Part shown: positions 8,317 through 18,411 of the stretch, piece after piece
Numbering within the stretch: the first letter of the stretch is position 1
Layout: each line of letters starts with the position of its first letter
Assembly (NCBI GenBank): GCA_016215335.1
Contig: JACRKE010000018.1
Location: 1 to 38,519 of the forward strand
Reading direction: 5' to 3'
Length of the DNA stretch: 38,519 bases
Source: Candidatus Vogelbacteria bacterium
GTDB lineage: Bacteria; Patescibacteriota; Minisyncoccia; Phycocordibacterales; JACRKE01
The notes under the pieces: generated by a model
Database searches by the model: none
What the model was told of the DNA's origin: nothing
Seen by the model: only the letters and a program-made list of their open reading frames with translations
Translations under genes and position numbers: made by a program

Positions 8317-8347
8317 AGTGTAAGGTTAAAAGTGCAATGTTACAAGC

Positions 8348-8512
8348 TGCGACCTAATTTTCTTGAGCGTAGCGATTAGAAAATGGAAGTGCCCTTGTGG
8401 TACGACCTAATTTTCAACGACCGTAGAGAGCATGGAAACGGAAGTACTCATGTGGTGCGACCCAGAAGACAAGGAAGTAGCAACAACTATGTTTTCGAAA
8501 GTACTTCTGTAG
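8348..8512 (+). repeat. Three degenerate tandem repeats of about 53-57 bp
   Basis: Units begin at 8348, 8401 and 8456 with TGCGACC or TACGACC. Each ends near GGAAGTRCTCATGTGG or a diverged form, and each has a GTAG block in the middle. Unit lengths of about 53, 55 and 57 are not multiples of three, so this is not protein-coding repetition. The array fills the gap between the prfB start and tRNA-Met. No further copies were noticed in the window. Function unknown. Confidence 0.5.
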
Positions 8513-8524
8513 TGCAGAGCACAA

Positions 8525-8553
8525 TTGATTTATAGCAGCAATTCCGCTAATAT
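8525..8553 (+). promoter_or_regulatory. Possible promoter of tRNA-Met
   Basis: TTGATT at 8525-8530 and TAATAT at 8548-8553 are 17 nt apart, and the tRNA begins 11 nt after the second box. A TATAGT at 8551-8556 is an alternative -10. Confidence 0.35.
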
Positions 8554-8563
8554 AGTAAGTCAC

Positions 8564-8636
8564 GTCGGGGTAGCTCAGTTGGTAGAGCACAGCACTCATA
8601 AAGCTGCGGTCATGGGTCCGACTCCCATCCCCGACA
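8564..8636 (+). tRNA. tRNA-Met (anticodon CAU)
   Basis: The acceptor arms GTCGGGG and CCCCGAC pair, the D-arm is GCTC/GAGC, and the T-arm is ATGGG-TCCGACT-CCCAT. The anticodon loop CTCATAA gives CAU (8597-8599). The first pair is G-C, so this is not an initiator. It is elongator Met or the lysidine-modified Ile tRNA, which cannot be told apart by eye. One anticodon-stem pair (31-39) is an A-A mismatch. No CCA is encoded. Confidence 0.92.
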
Positions 8637-8726
8637 CAAAAATTGTCCACTTTAAAATTAGAACTATAGGATGTATAATATAGAGCATAATACTGTCACG
8701 AGGATTTAGATAATGATGATTGAAAT

Positions 8727-9389
8727 ATGCCAATTTTAAAAACATTTGATAAAAAGTTTTTTAAGAAGTGGTCGGCAGACATGTCCTACATTCTGGGGTG
8801 CATGTACGCTGACGGCAATATGGTTTTAAGTAAAAGAGGTACTCATTTTGTTGCCATATACACTAACGACTACTCACTTCTTTTGGAAATGCGTGGTAAG
8901 ATGCGGTCTGATCATAAAATTTCCACCACTGTCTCGCCTACAGGAAATTGTTATCGTATTCAAATTGGTAGCATTGAGTTATTTGACGATCTAAGCAAAC
9001 TAGGATTGGTGATAAACAAGGCAAGTAGAATGAATTTGCCAAATGTTCCAGACAAGTATTTAGGAGATTTCGTCAGGGGCTATTTTGATGGAGATGGTTG
9101 CGTGTGGACCGGAATAGCGCACAAAAACCGCAGAACTCAAACAAAGATTCTTTTAGCAGTTTTCACCAGCTGTAGCAATGCTTTTCTCCGTCAACTTAGT
9201 CAGAGACTACACTCACGTAAACTTGGATATGGCTCATTGTATAAAATTAAAAAAGTGAATTGCTCAAGATTGCAATACTCAACTCATGACGCTTTAAAAC
9301 TGTATAGAATTATGTATAATAGAGAAACTTCTCTTGAACTGACCAGGAAACGTGTTATTTTCGAGAAGTTTATGAAGTTGCGGGCGTAG
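8727..9389 (+). CDS. LAGLIDADG homing endonuclease ending inside tRNA-Asp
   Basis: A 220-residue endonuclease with two LAGLIDADG-type helices: MSYILGCMYADG at 19-30 and LGDFVRGYFDGDG at 112-124, with acidic residues at Asp29 and in the second DGDG. It is shorter than and not closely similar to the one at 1879-2646. The gene lies upstream of tRNA-Asp. Its last codons read through the first ten tRNA bases and the TAG stop is tRNA bases 8-10. The downstream tRNA carries a group I intron without an ORF, so this may be the endonuclease that spreads that intron from outside. A CTGTCACG octamer at 8693-8700, upstream of the start, equals the intron-free anticodon junction of tRNA-Asp. Confidence 0.87.
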   Translation: MPILKTFDKKFFKKWSADMSYILGCMYADGNMVLSKRGTHFVAIYTNDYSLLLEMRGKMRSDHKISTTVSPTGNCYRIQIGSIELFDDLSKLGLVINKASRMNLPNVPDKYLGDFVRGYFDGDGCVWTGIAHKNRRTQTKILLAVFTSCSNAFLRQLSQRLHSRKLGYGSLYKIKKVNCSRLQYSTHDALKLYRIMYNRETSLELTRKRVIFEKFMKLRA

Positions 9390-9655
9390 CTCAACGGTAG
9401 AGCACTCCCCTGTAGAGTACTGCAGCTTTCTATCGAAAGATAGATTGAAACTCGCCGGGATAACGGTGAAGGCTAAGTCCGAAAGGATACGCGAATACCG
9501 TGGGAACCCCGTCGTATGCGGGGGCTCCGTAGAGACTAGATACCGGTGCACCTAAGGTAGAGTAATCTACACGGTGAAGATATAGTCCATGCCATTACGA
9601 AAGTAGTGGAGCGCATGCACGGGAGAGGCCGTGGGGTCGGCACCCATCGCCCGCG
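9380..9655 (+). tRNA. tRNA-Asp (anticodon GUC), split by a group I intron
   Basis: Exons are 9380-9413 and 9618-9655. Acceptor arms GCGGGCG and CGCCCGC pair perfectly, the anticodon stem is CTCCC/GGGAG, and the T-arm is GTGGG-GTCGGCA-CCCAT. Joining the exons at CTGT^CAC gives the loop CTGTCAC with anticodon GTC and discriminator G, the normal Asp identity. The junction is set by the P1 helix, where the exon CTGT ends in a U facing G, and by the terminal intron G at 9617. The T-loop is unusual (G54, G58). The first ten bases also encode the end of the upstream endonuclease. Confidence 0.88.
9414..9617 (+). ncRNA. Group I self-splicing intron in tRNA-Asp
   Basis: A 204-nt intron between anticodon positions 35 and 36. 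The P7 guanosine-binding helix forms from GACTA at 9534-9538 and TAGTC at 9583-9587, inside the classic R-like AGAGACTAGA and S-like GAAGATATAGTCC strings. P1 pairs exon CTGT(A) with intron TGCAG. P2 (CTATC/GATAG), P5 (TCC/GGA) and P9 (CCATTAC/GTAGTGG) all close with GAAA tetraloops. P8 is CACC...GTAGA/TCTAC...GGTG. It ends in G as required. There is no ORF inside. Subgroup was not assigned. Confidence 0.9.
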
Positions 9656-9660
9656 CAAAT

Positions 9661-9690
9661 GCAAAAACAACCCTTAAGGGTTGTTTTTGC
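9661..9690. terminator. Perfect 30-bp palindromic terminator after tRNA-Asp
   Basis: The 15-bp arms have no loop bases, and T-runs on both strands (TTGTTTTTGC) make it suited to work in both directions. It follows tRNA-Asp by 5 nt. Confidence 0.8.
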
Positions 9691-9730
9691 TCCTCAAAAA
9701 ACTTTCTTCATTAAAGTATTCTGGGGTATG

Positions 9731-9754
9731 GAAGTCCGTCGGATGACGGACTTC
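9731..9754. terminator. Hairpin GAAGTCCGTC/GACGGACTTC
   Basis: Ten-bp perfect arms with a 4-nt loop GGAT lie downstream of the minus-strand small gene. It may be that gene's terminator, although no long U-run follows. Confidence 0.45.
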
Positions 9755-9787
9755 AGGTTTATTAAAGTGGGTGACCACCAAGGCTTC

Positions 9788-10087
9788 TCAATTGCTATGC
9801 GCTCTGGATCTGGCCGTGTCGAATCCTTCTGAAACTCCAATCTCCGTACACTGTTCAAGCTCTTCAGCGATAACGTCGGACAGCTTAACCAGACAGATTG
9901 GAATGTCACCGCATTCCCTGCAGGACACTGAATCTATCAGAACAATTCTGACGTCATCGTCTAAATTCATGTAACATATTGTGTAGTCGGCGTTTGAATC
10001 TATCTTGCCAATTGACTTCATGGCATCCCACCAACCATCCATGTAGCAGACAGCCATGGAAACACTTTGAAAACGATAGGTCTTCAC
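9788..10087 (-). CDS. Small orphan protein with strong ribosome binding site
   Basis: A 99-residue protein I do not recognise. The start chosen is a GTG at 10085-10087, because AGAGGAGG lies 5 nt upstream on the minus strand. This is one of only two strong Shine-Dalgarno sequences noticed in the window. The longer frame to 10147 would ignore it. The protein is acidic, with four Cys including SCREC and CYM contexts, no membrane helix and no obvious motif. GC content looks a little higher than in the neighbours. The start style suggests a gene from another source. It sits alone between tRNA-Asp and tRNA-Thr. Confidence 0.6.
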   Translation of the reverse strand: MKTYRFQSVSMAVCYMDGWWDAMKSIGKIDSNADYTICYMNLDDDVRIVLIDSVSCRECGDIPICLVKLSDVIAEELEQCTEIGVSEGFDTARSRAHSN

Positions 10088-10235
10088 TCTCGCCTCCTCT
10101 AAAAAGTGGAATCGGAACAGGGAACAATCTAATGTTAACTTAATCACAAAAACAGAACCGAATCAAAAGCGCCGCCACAGATCAATTGATAAGTTCAAAA
10201 CAATATAATAAGATTAATCCACCGCCCACAAATAC

Positions 10236-10308
10236 GCCAATGTAGCTCAGGCAGTAGAGCATCTCCATGGTAAGGAGAAGGTCATCAGTGCAAATCTGAT
10301 CATTGGCT
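10236..10308 (+). tRNA. tRNA-Thr (anticodon GGU)
   Basis: Acceptor arms GCCAATG/CATTGGC, anticodon stem TCTCC/GGAGA with loop ATGGTAA (anticodon at 10269-10271), and T-arm ATCAG-TGCAAAT-CTGAT. The discriminator is T. The D-loop is unusual, with CA where GG normally stands before the TA. No CCA is encoded. A TATAAT at 10204-10209 may be its -10 box. Confidence 0.9.
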
Positions 10309-10328
10309 CAAAAATCAGTAAATATAAA

Positions 10329-10928
10329 TCAGATCACGTTCAGTTCTTTAAAAACTCTTTCAAACATACTAATTGCACGTTGTGCATCGCGTCTTGTGAG
10401 GTGATAGCCTGGTTCATGTGCAATTCTGTTTCTGATCTTGTGAGCTTCCCATGCGTCTTCAAGATTACTGAGTACACTTTCGTCTGCGTTTTTTAATCGT
10501 TCACCCAAAGTGTCGCCGACAAATCCTCGCTTGACTGTGGCTTCGTCAAGAATTTTGTCGGCTTCTATCACAGCGAGCTTCCACTCTGTATTAGAGTCAG
10601 TAGCCAAATGTTTCTGGATAGAATCCCAGATAACGTTTTTTTGTGGGCCCACCTTCTTGCTGCGATATTTTTCTGCAAAAGTGTTGCTTAAATTTTGCTC
10701 AATCTTCTTTTTCTCTATCATAAAGTACACTATGGCGGCAATCCCGAGCGCGCCAATTATTACAAGCACTGCCTCTATATAGATAAATGAATTCACAAAT
10801 CCTTCTGAATTCACATCAGGTAAATTACTCTTAGAGGTGCTCATATCAAAAAGAGCCCCAATCCATAGGAGTACCCTATAAACTGCATAAAAGATTGAAT
10901 CTATATCAACCAGTGAGAATGGCATCAA
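10329..10928 (-). CDS. Membrane protein with HEPN-like C-terminal domain
   Basis: A 199-residue protein of a type I have met in CPR genomes without a known function. Two hydrophobic segments lie at about 8-28 and 48-70, followed by a basic stretch (EKKKIEQ) and a soluble helical domain. The tail has KIRNRIAHEPG, an R-x4-H pattern like that of HEPN and DUF4145 domains, which are often nucleic-acid binding or RNase folds. The upstream text (AVIEADKILDE, GERLK) is the well-conserved part. It lies 13 nt downstream of gatA on the same strand, so it is probably transcribed with ligA-gatC-gatA. The HEPN assignment is inferred from a short motif only. Confidence 0.75.
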   Translation of the reverse strand: MMPFSLVDIDSIFYAVYRVLLWIGALFDMSTSKSNLPDVNSEGFVNSFIYIEAVLVIIGALGIAAIVYFMIEKKKIEQNLSNTFAEKYRSKKVGPQKNVIWDSIQKHLATDSNTEWKLAVIEADKILDEATVKRGFVGDTLGERLKNADESVLSNLEDAWEAHKIRNRIAHEPGYHLTRRDAQRAISMFERVFKELNVI

Positions 10929-10941
10929 TTTTTACTATTAA

Positions 10942-12372
10942 CTATCTCCCTAAACTCTTGCCCAACTTAATGAGAGAATCCTCTCCAAAACGAGGCGCCA
11001 TGAACTGAACTCCTTGTGGTAAATCCTTACCTTCTCTAGAAACCGTACCTCCTTGTACTGCCAGAGATGGAGTGCCTGTTATATTTGTTGGCGCGGTAAA
11101 AATGTCCTCAAGATACATCTCCACCGGATCATCTGATTTTTCTCCAATTTTAAAAGCTGGCCCGGGAGATGTCGGTATCATTATAGCAGATACGGAATCA
11201 GCACCTGTGAATACCTTGTCGAAGTCTTCCGCAATAATTTTTCTTAAAGATTTTGCCTTATTGTAGTATGCATCGTAGTAGCCATGAGAGAGAATGTACG
11301 CGCCTATCATTATTCTTCTGCGCACTTCCTTGCCGAATCCCATGGCGCGCGAAAATTTGTAATCTTCGAGTAGGTCTTTGCCGTCCACGTGCAATCCAAA
11401 ACGTACACCGTCATATCGTGCAAGATTAGCAGAAATTTCTGCCGGTACCACAATATAGTATGCAGGCAGAGCATGCTCAGCGTTTGGAAGCTCTATATCA
11501 ACAATTTCATACCCCTTAGACTTCAGCTCGTCAGCAGTTTTCTTAAAATTATTGAGTACATCTTCTGCAAGCCCTTTCTCGACAAATTTCCAAGGAATAC
11601 CAATGCGTTTTGCCTGCCTTTCTGTAGGCACGAATTTGTGAGCATTGTAATCTTCCGAAGTAGCATCAAGCGGATCATGACCGCGCATTGAGTTAAATAG
11701 AAGCTCTACGTCCTCAACATTTTTGGCTATCGGACTTATCTGATCAAGTGAACTTCCCATGGCAATCGCCCCGGAACGTGATACAACTCCGTATGTAGTC
11801 TTGAGCGCTACTGTTCCACACCATCCGGATGGCTGACGAACTGAGCCGCAAGTATCAGTCCCAAGTGCGCCTAAGGCCATGTTGGCAGCAACTGCAACTA
11901 CAGAGCCACCCGAAGAACCACCCGGCACACGTGAGGTGTCGTGTGGATTTCTTGTAGGTCCAAATACCGATGTTTGAGTCGAGCTTCCAAAGGCGAATTC
12001 ATCCATATTGGTCGAACCGAGCATGATGGCACCCGCTTGTTTCAAATTTGCGATCGCCGTTGCGTCATAAGTCGCGGTGTAGTTTTCTAAAATTTTCGAG
12101 CACGCAGTAGCCCGCTTTCCCTTTATTAAAATGTTGTTCTTGATCGCAAGCGGTATCCCGAGCAATGATGACTTGTCACCATTTTTCCTTTTTTTATCTG
12201 CTTCTCTCGCGGACGCGATCGCATCGTCAAAAATATCAACATAGGCATTCAGCTCTAGATTTTTCACTTTTGAAACTTCCAAGTGCGCATAAACCAGCGC
12301 TTCAGACGTGAGCTCGCCTGAATTCATCATTTCAACCGATTTCTTGATTGTGAGTTTTGAAGTATCCAACAT
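10942..12372 (-). CDS. gatA: Asp-tRNA(Asn)/Glu-tRNA(Gln) amidotransferase subunit A
   Basis: Releases ammonia from glutamine for conversion of mischarged Glu-tRNA(Gln) or Asp-tRNA(Asn). The chosen start (MLDTSKLTIKKSV) gives 476 residues. An ATG seven codons upstream (12393) would overlap gatC by 17 nt. The amidase-signature Ser-cisSer-Lys triad is intact; numbered from the longer start these are Lys85 (PLAIKNN), Ser160 (PGGSSGGS) and Ser184 (TDTCGSVRQPSG). The segment GWCGTVALKTTYG departs slightly from the usual FCG-V-G-LKPTYG. The gene starts 4 nt after gatC. gatB is not in the window. Confidence 0.95.
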   Translation of the reverse strand: MLDTSKLTIKKSVEMMNSGELTSEALVYAHLEVSKVKNLELNAYVDIFDDAIASAREADKKRKNGDKSSLLGIPLAIKNNILIKGKRATACSKILENYTATYDATAIANLKQAGAIMLGSTNMDEFAFGSSTQTSVFGPTRNPHDTSRVPGGSSGGSVVAVAANMALGALGTDTCGSVRQPSGWCGTVALKTTYGVVSRSGAIAMGSSLDQISPIAKNVEDVELLFNSMRGHDPLDATSEDYNAHKFVPTERQAKRIGIPWKFVEKGLAEDVLNNFKKTADELKSKGYEIVDIELPNAEHALPAYYIVVPAEISANLARYDGVRFGLHVDGKDLLEDYKFSRAMGFGKEVRRRIMIGAYILSHGYYDAYYNKAKSLRKIIAEDFDKVFTGADSVSAIMIPTSPGPAFKIGEKSDDPVEMYLEDIFTAPTNITGTPSLAVQGGTVSREGKDLPQGVQFMAPRFGEDSLIKLGKSLGR

Positions 12373-12376
12373 AGCT

Positions 12377-12688
12377 TTATCTTTTGCCTTCAAAAATTGG
12401 CTTTACGGCAATATAGTTGCCCTCGCGTCTTGGTGCTTCATTTAGAATGTCTTCTGTAAATTCGCCTGAATCGTGCGGATTTATGTCCTCCCGCATTATA
12501 TTTTTTAGCGTGCTATAGGGTACAGTTTGCTCACCCTCGTCTTTAATATCCAGCTTCTGAAGTACAGAAATATAGCCAACAATTGAGTTCAGATCTTTTG
12601 CAAGAACCGCCATCTCCTCTTCTGACAAAGCGAGTCTTGAAAGTTCGGCAAGTTTTATGATTTCTTCTCTGCTTAACATATTAGCCAT
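12377..12688 (-). CDS. gatC: Amidotransferase subunit C
   Basis: The 103-residue chaperone-like subunit that wraps around GatA and GatB. It begins MANMLSREEIIKLAELSRLA, the family's typical helix, and ends with EGNYIAVKPIFE, matching the conserved FxVPxVxE-like end. A start five codons upstream (12703) is open but would overlap ligA. MANM begins 4 nt after the ligA stop. It is tightly linked with gatA. Confidence 0.92.
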   Translation of the reverse strand: MANMLSREEIIKLAELSRLALSEEEMAVLAKDLNSIVGYISVLQKLDIKDEGEQTVPYSTLKNIMREDINPHDSGEFTEDILNEAPRREGNYIAVKPIFEGKR

Positions 12689-12692
12689 ATTA

Positions 12693-15322
<2,630 letters not shown>

Positions 15323-15323
15323 T

Positions 15324-15857
15324 TCAATCTCTGTAGAGATACTCGGATATATTAAGATTTCTAGGATTTGTGCCATTTTGCCAAGACACGTTAACTGTAA
15401 TCCTGTACTCTGTTGGAAGCGATGCTGTTTGAGTTACTGTAGTTGATCTTACAAATCTTGAATTGACATAATCAAGAGCCCCCAGAAGCAGCTCCTTCAC
15501 CCTGTATATTCTAAGACCTGTACTTTTTACCTGAAGCTGTGAACAAACTCCTCCAATTCCATCACATTGTCGAACTTTCGACGATATTGTATCTACATCA
15601 CATTTAGACACGCATTTGGATTTGATATCATCCCATTTACCATTCAGAGAAGTAGTGTCTTTCATATTATGCACCCACTCTATCGCATCTTGAGCCAGAT
15701 AAAATGCGGTAATCTGATCTTTCGCGAATTGTGAATCGGCCAAACTCTTCGCGGCAAGCGAAAGAGGTCCGACAATGGCAAAAACAATAACGGAGATCGC
15801 CACAAGCGCTTCCATCAAAGTATAACCCGAATTTTTTCTGTTAAGCTTATTCAACAT
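15324..15857 (-). CDS. PilV-like minor pseudopilin
   Basis: A 177-residue type IV prepilin-like protein: basic leader MLNKLNRKNSG, then YTLMEALVAISVIVFAIVG with Glu5, so prepilin peptidase should cut after Gly11. The AFYLAQDAIEWVHNMKD segment is typical of PilV/GspI-like minor pilins of CPR bacteria. Several paired Cys in the globular part may form disulfides. It probably belongs to the tip or initiation complex of the pilus, by analogy with PilV/W/X sets. Confidence 0.82.
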   Translation of the reverse strand: MLNKLNRKNSGYTLMEALVAISVIVFAIVGPLSLAAKSLADSQFAKDQITAFYLAQDAIEWVHNMKDTTSLNGKWDDIKSKCVSKCDVDTISSKVRQCDGIGGVCSQLQVKSTGLRIYRVKELLLGALDYVNSRFVRSTTVTQTASLPTEYRITVNVSWQNGTNPRNLNISEYLYRD

Positions 15858-15861
15858 GCTT

Positions 15862-16587
15862 TTAATTTTTAATGCGTTGCGAGATAGTAGTCTGGAGACT
15901 AAAAGGCGTTCTCAAATTTTCTTTCACTAAATCTATTTCTCCTGAAATTGCAACTATTACTCTTGGCTGATCACCCGGACCATCGCCTCTTAGGAAAAAT
16001 CTTAGATCTTTGATATTGACTTCGGGTGGTGTCATTAGCACCTGTCCATAAGCAGGAGGTGTGATCGACGTTCTAGTGGAAGAAACTATTTTTCCGCGAC
16101 AAGATATGTTGTTCGAATTTGACGGACTATTGCACTCGGAGGACAAAACACAGCCCGAAGATTTTGGATCGCAGTTGTCACCTCCCTTGAGTTCATACAC
16201 GACCGCAGCTCCACCCTGCCTCGCGGTTGGATCACCGGTCAGACGTTCCGTTGTGACAAGAGCAAGCGAAAAACTTCCCTCTGAAACGTCAGGACTAGAA
16301 CATTGAGTCTGGGAGAAATTACCACTGATTGTATTTATAGTTCCTCCACAGAAGAAATTACTCCCCATGGAAATCTTTCGCGACATAGACTCAAGTGATA
16401 CGTTTAAATTGTCCACCACCGCTCTTATGGCTTGGGCTTTCCTATTCGCGTCATTGATCGTAAAAATAGCACCTATGGCCACAATGCTCACAACTGAAAA
16501 AATGGCGGTCGAAACCATCATTTCTATGAGTGAAAATCCGCCGTTAGCACACTTCATCTTTAAAATTGGAGTTATTACTTGTTTCAT
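15862..16587 (-). CDS. PilW-like minor pseudopilin
   Basis: A 241-residue prepilin-like protein with leader MKQVITPILKMKCANGG, then FSLIEMMVSTAIFSVVSIVA with Glu5; cleavage after Gly17. The mature domain contains several Cys and a PilW-like AIRAVVDNLNVSLESMSRKI helix. Its start overlaps the stop of the upstream gene by 4 nt (ATGA-type coupling). Together with its neighbours it forms a compact minor-pilin set like FimT-PilW-PilV-PilX. Confidence 0.82.
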   Translation of the reverse strand: MKQVITPILKMKCANGGFSLIEMMVSTAIFSVVSIVAIGAIFTINDANRKAQAIRAVVDNLNVSLESMSRKISMGSNFFCGGTINTISGNFSQTQCSSPDVSEGSFSLALVTTERLTGDPTARQGGAAVVYELKGGDNCDPKSSGCVLSSECNSPSNSNNISCRGKIVSSTRTSITPPAYGQVLMTPPEVNIKDLRFFLRGDGPGDQPRVIVAISGEIDLVKENLRTPFSLQTTISQRIKN

Positions 16588-17435
16588 TTGACTGAACAGT
16601 TTCCAAAATTAGGATTATTACTGTTGTTATAGTTAGAGTCACAACTCTGTACACTTATTTGACCAGTACTCCAAACGGTTATCATTCTATCTTGAGCTGC
16701 ATTGTTTGTAGAATGCACGAATATGTTTAAATCAGATATTGATGAGTCTTGCGCTCCGTCTTGTCTGAATGCCCTCAAATTAGCTTCAGGGTTAGGCCGC
16801 ACAAAGAGAATCTCGGCTCGGGTGACTGGATTTGCCATGCAGGTCTTTAGATTGCCATCCGAAGCGCCAGGTGGATTTGTATTGATTGTAAGAGAACCGC
16901 TAGTCGAACTGGGGGAGGAATCCCGCATTAGATTTGTGCATATTAGTCCTATCTGGCTCTGGCCAGATATGGTGAACACTTGATCGCATTCCTCTCCCGA
17001 TGAACCTATACATTGTTCGACATTCGGATCATAACCGGTTCCAGTATACTGATTTGTCACATCCCAAAATATGTCATTCTTATTTTCATCAGCGAAAAGT
17101 ATGTACTTGCGAACGTCTTGACCACTGCGTGATTTAAAACCCGAATATTCAGGACCAATGAAATGTATTCCGTACGCCGGAGCTAGTTGTGAGCTGTTCA
17201 GTTCTGTCGCTCGAATACTAATACCGAAAACCTGCGCCTCGCGAATTGAGAGTGCGATATTTTGAGCGAGCATTTCTAGAGCAATCTTGTTGTTGAACTT
17301 GGGATAGTTGCCGAGGACTACCGTTGTCATCATTACAAAAATTGCTAGGGTTACCATGAGCTCGATAAGCGTAAAGCCGGAGGCTTCACGCTTATCTTTT
17401 ATCTTTTGTCTTTTGGATTTTGACAGCAAGTTCAT
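16584..17435 (-). CDS. FimT/GspH-like minor pseudopilin
   Basis: A 283-residue prepilin-like protein. The 20-residue basic leader ends REASG, followed by FTLIELMVTLAIFVMMTTVV with Glu5. The length and a RAEILFVRPNPEA stretch resemble GspH/FimT-type pseudopilins, although the middle region is larger than usual. The leader and cleavage site are encoded by a near-perfect hairpin, 17364-17396 (15-bp arms, one mismatch, loop GGA), on the DNA. It is 15 nt downstream of pilD. Confidence 0.8.
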   Translation of the reverse strand: MNLLSKSKRQKIKDKREASGFTLIELMVTLAIFVMMTTVVLGNYPKFNNKIALEMLAQNIALSIREAQVFGISIRATELNSSQLAPAYGIHFIGPEYSGFKSRSGQDVRKYILFADENKNDIFWDVTNQYTGTGYDPNVEQCIGSSGEECDQVFTISGQSQIGLICTNLMRDSSPSSTSGSLTINTNPPGASDGNLKTCMANPVTRAEILFVRPNPEANLRAFRQDGAQDSSISDLNIFVHSTNNAAQDRMITVWSTGQISVQSCDSNYNNSNNPNFGNCSVK

Positions 17436-17450
17436 ATGTTCAGAAACAAA

Positions 17451-18290
17451 TTAAAAATTGAACTGGAAGTAGCTAAAGATGTCATTTAATGTAATACCGA
17501 AGAGAAACACAACGAAAAGCGATGAAATCAGGAACGGTGCAAATGGAAGTTCTGTTTTCATTTTGATTGGATTTTTAGAGAATTTGCTGAATATTCTGGA
17601 ACCCAGCATGAGCAAGATGCCAATGACTGCCCCGGCCCAGAATGCAATAAATATTGCCGCAAAATTTTGGGAAAACGGCAGTAACCAACTCATACCGAGC
17701 ACAAGCTTGCCATCCCCTAGTCCCATCCACTTGCCACCGGAAAAGTACCACAGCCCGGCAAAGAAGAGTGTGGGTAGTGCTCCGCTTACAATATCGACAA
17801 ACCATGGATACGGCCCAATATTCATAAAATAAACACTTGATATTATGCGCAACAACGCAAGTATCGTGAATGTATACACCAGACCGTCCGGAATTATCTT
17901 ATGTCTCAAGTCATACACAAATATCGCGACAAGAATACTCATTGCCCCTAAATAGATAACAAAATTGAGTATCGCCTCTGAGTCAGTCAACCCGAGAAAT
18001 CCCATTTGTATAAGACGAGCGCAAGTAAGTACAAAGACAATGCCGGTCGCGAGCTCGACAAAGAAATATTGGTAAGAAATTTTAGCCTTACAGTGTCTAC
18101 ATCGCCCCAGAAGTTTCAGGAAACTGATAAGCGGGAACATATCCTGCCATTTAAGAGTACTTCCACACGATAGACACATGGAGCGACCGTTTACACCTTT
18201 GCCGGTGTTGTAACGGTAAATGAGAACATTAAGAAAACTACCAATAATTAGTCCAAAAACAAACACTATAAGAGACGATATTATAGTCAT
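17451..18290 (-). CDS. pilD: Prepilin peptidase PilD
   Basis: An inner-membrane aspartyl protease (279 residues) that removes prepilin leaders and usually methylates the new N-terminus. The N-terminal FGLIIGSFLNVLIYR motif, the two CxxC pairs (CLSC and CRHC) of the cytoplasmic zinc loop, and the catalytic Asp regions VYDLRHKIIPD and GLGDGKLV are all present, with about eight hydrophobic segments. It serves all pilins in this locus. It is separated from the two major-type pilins by the transposase insertion at 18360-19106. Confidence 0.95.
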   Translation of the reverse strand: MTIISSLIVFVFGLIIGSFLNVLIYRYNTGKGVNGRSMCLSCGSTLKWQDMFPLISFLKLLGRCRHCKAKISYQYFFVELATGIVFVLTCARLIQMGFLGLTDSEAILNFVIYLGAMSILVAIFVYDLRHKIIPDGLVYTFTILALLRIISSVYFMNIGPYPWFVDIVSGALPTLFFAGLWYFSGGKWMGLGDGKLVLGMSWLLPFSQNFAAIFIAFWAGAVIGILLMLGSRIFSKFSKNPIKMKTELPFAPFLISSLFVVFLFGITLNDIFSYFQFNF

Positions 18291-18359
18291 GTGCCAATTA
18301 TAGCACGAGCTAAAAGTTAAACCGTGTGTTTAATAGCCTACTTATCAACAATATAATTC

Positions 18360-18390
18360 ATTTTTCCAGGTACCGGGTACCTGGAAAAAT
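18360..18390. repeat. REP-like palindrome upstream of the transposase
   Basis: A 31-bp perfect palindrome: 15-bp arms (ATTTTTCCAGGTACC) and a one-base loop. It shares the GGTACC-N-GGTACC core with 19078-19106 and 32234-32252. Confidence 0.85.
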
Positions 18391-18399
18391 ATTTCGTGT

Positions 18400-18405
18400 T
18401 ATAAT
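18400..18405 (+). promoter_or_regulatory. -10 box of the transposase gene; likely leaderless mRNA
   Basis: A consensus TATAAT ends 6 nt before the ATG, so transcription would begin at about the start codon. The -35 position falls within the upstream palindrome and no consensus is seen there. Confidence 0.5.
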
Positions 18406-18411
18406 GTTTTT

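Noticed and set aside
8414-8650. A 78-codon minus-strand frame with GDGSRTHDRSFMSAVLYQLSYPD-like text
   Set aside because: This is the well-known false protein made by reading a tRNA backwards (here tRNA-Met).
9294-9551. An 85-codon minus-strand frame
   Set aside because: It lies opposite the endonuclease end, tRNA-Asp exon and intron, all of which have strong support.
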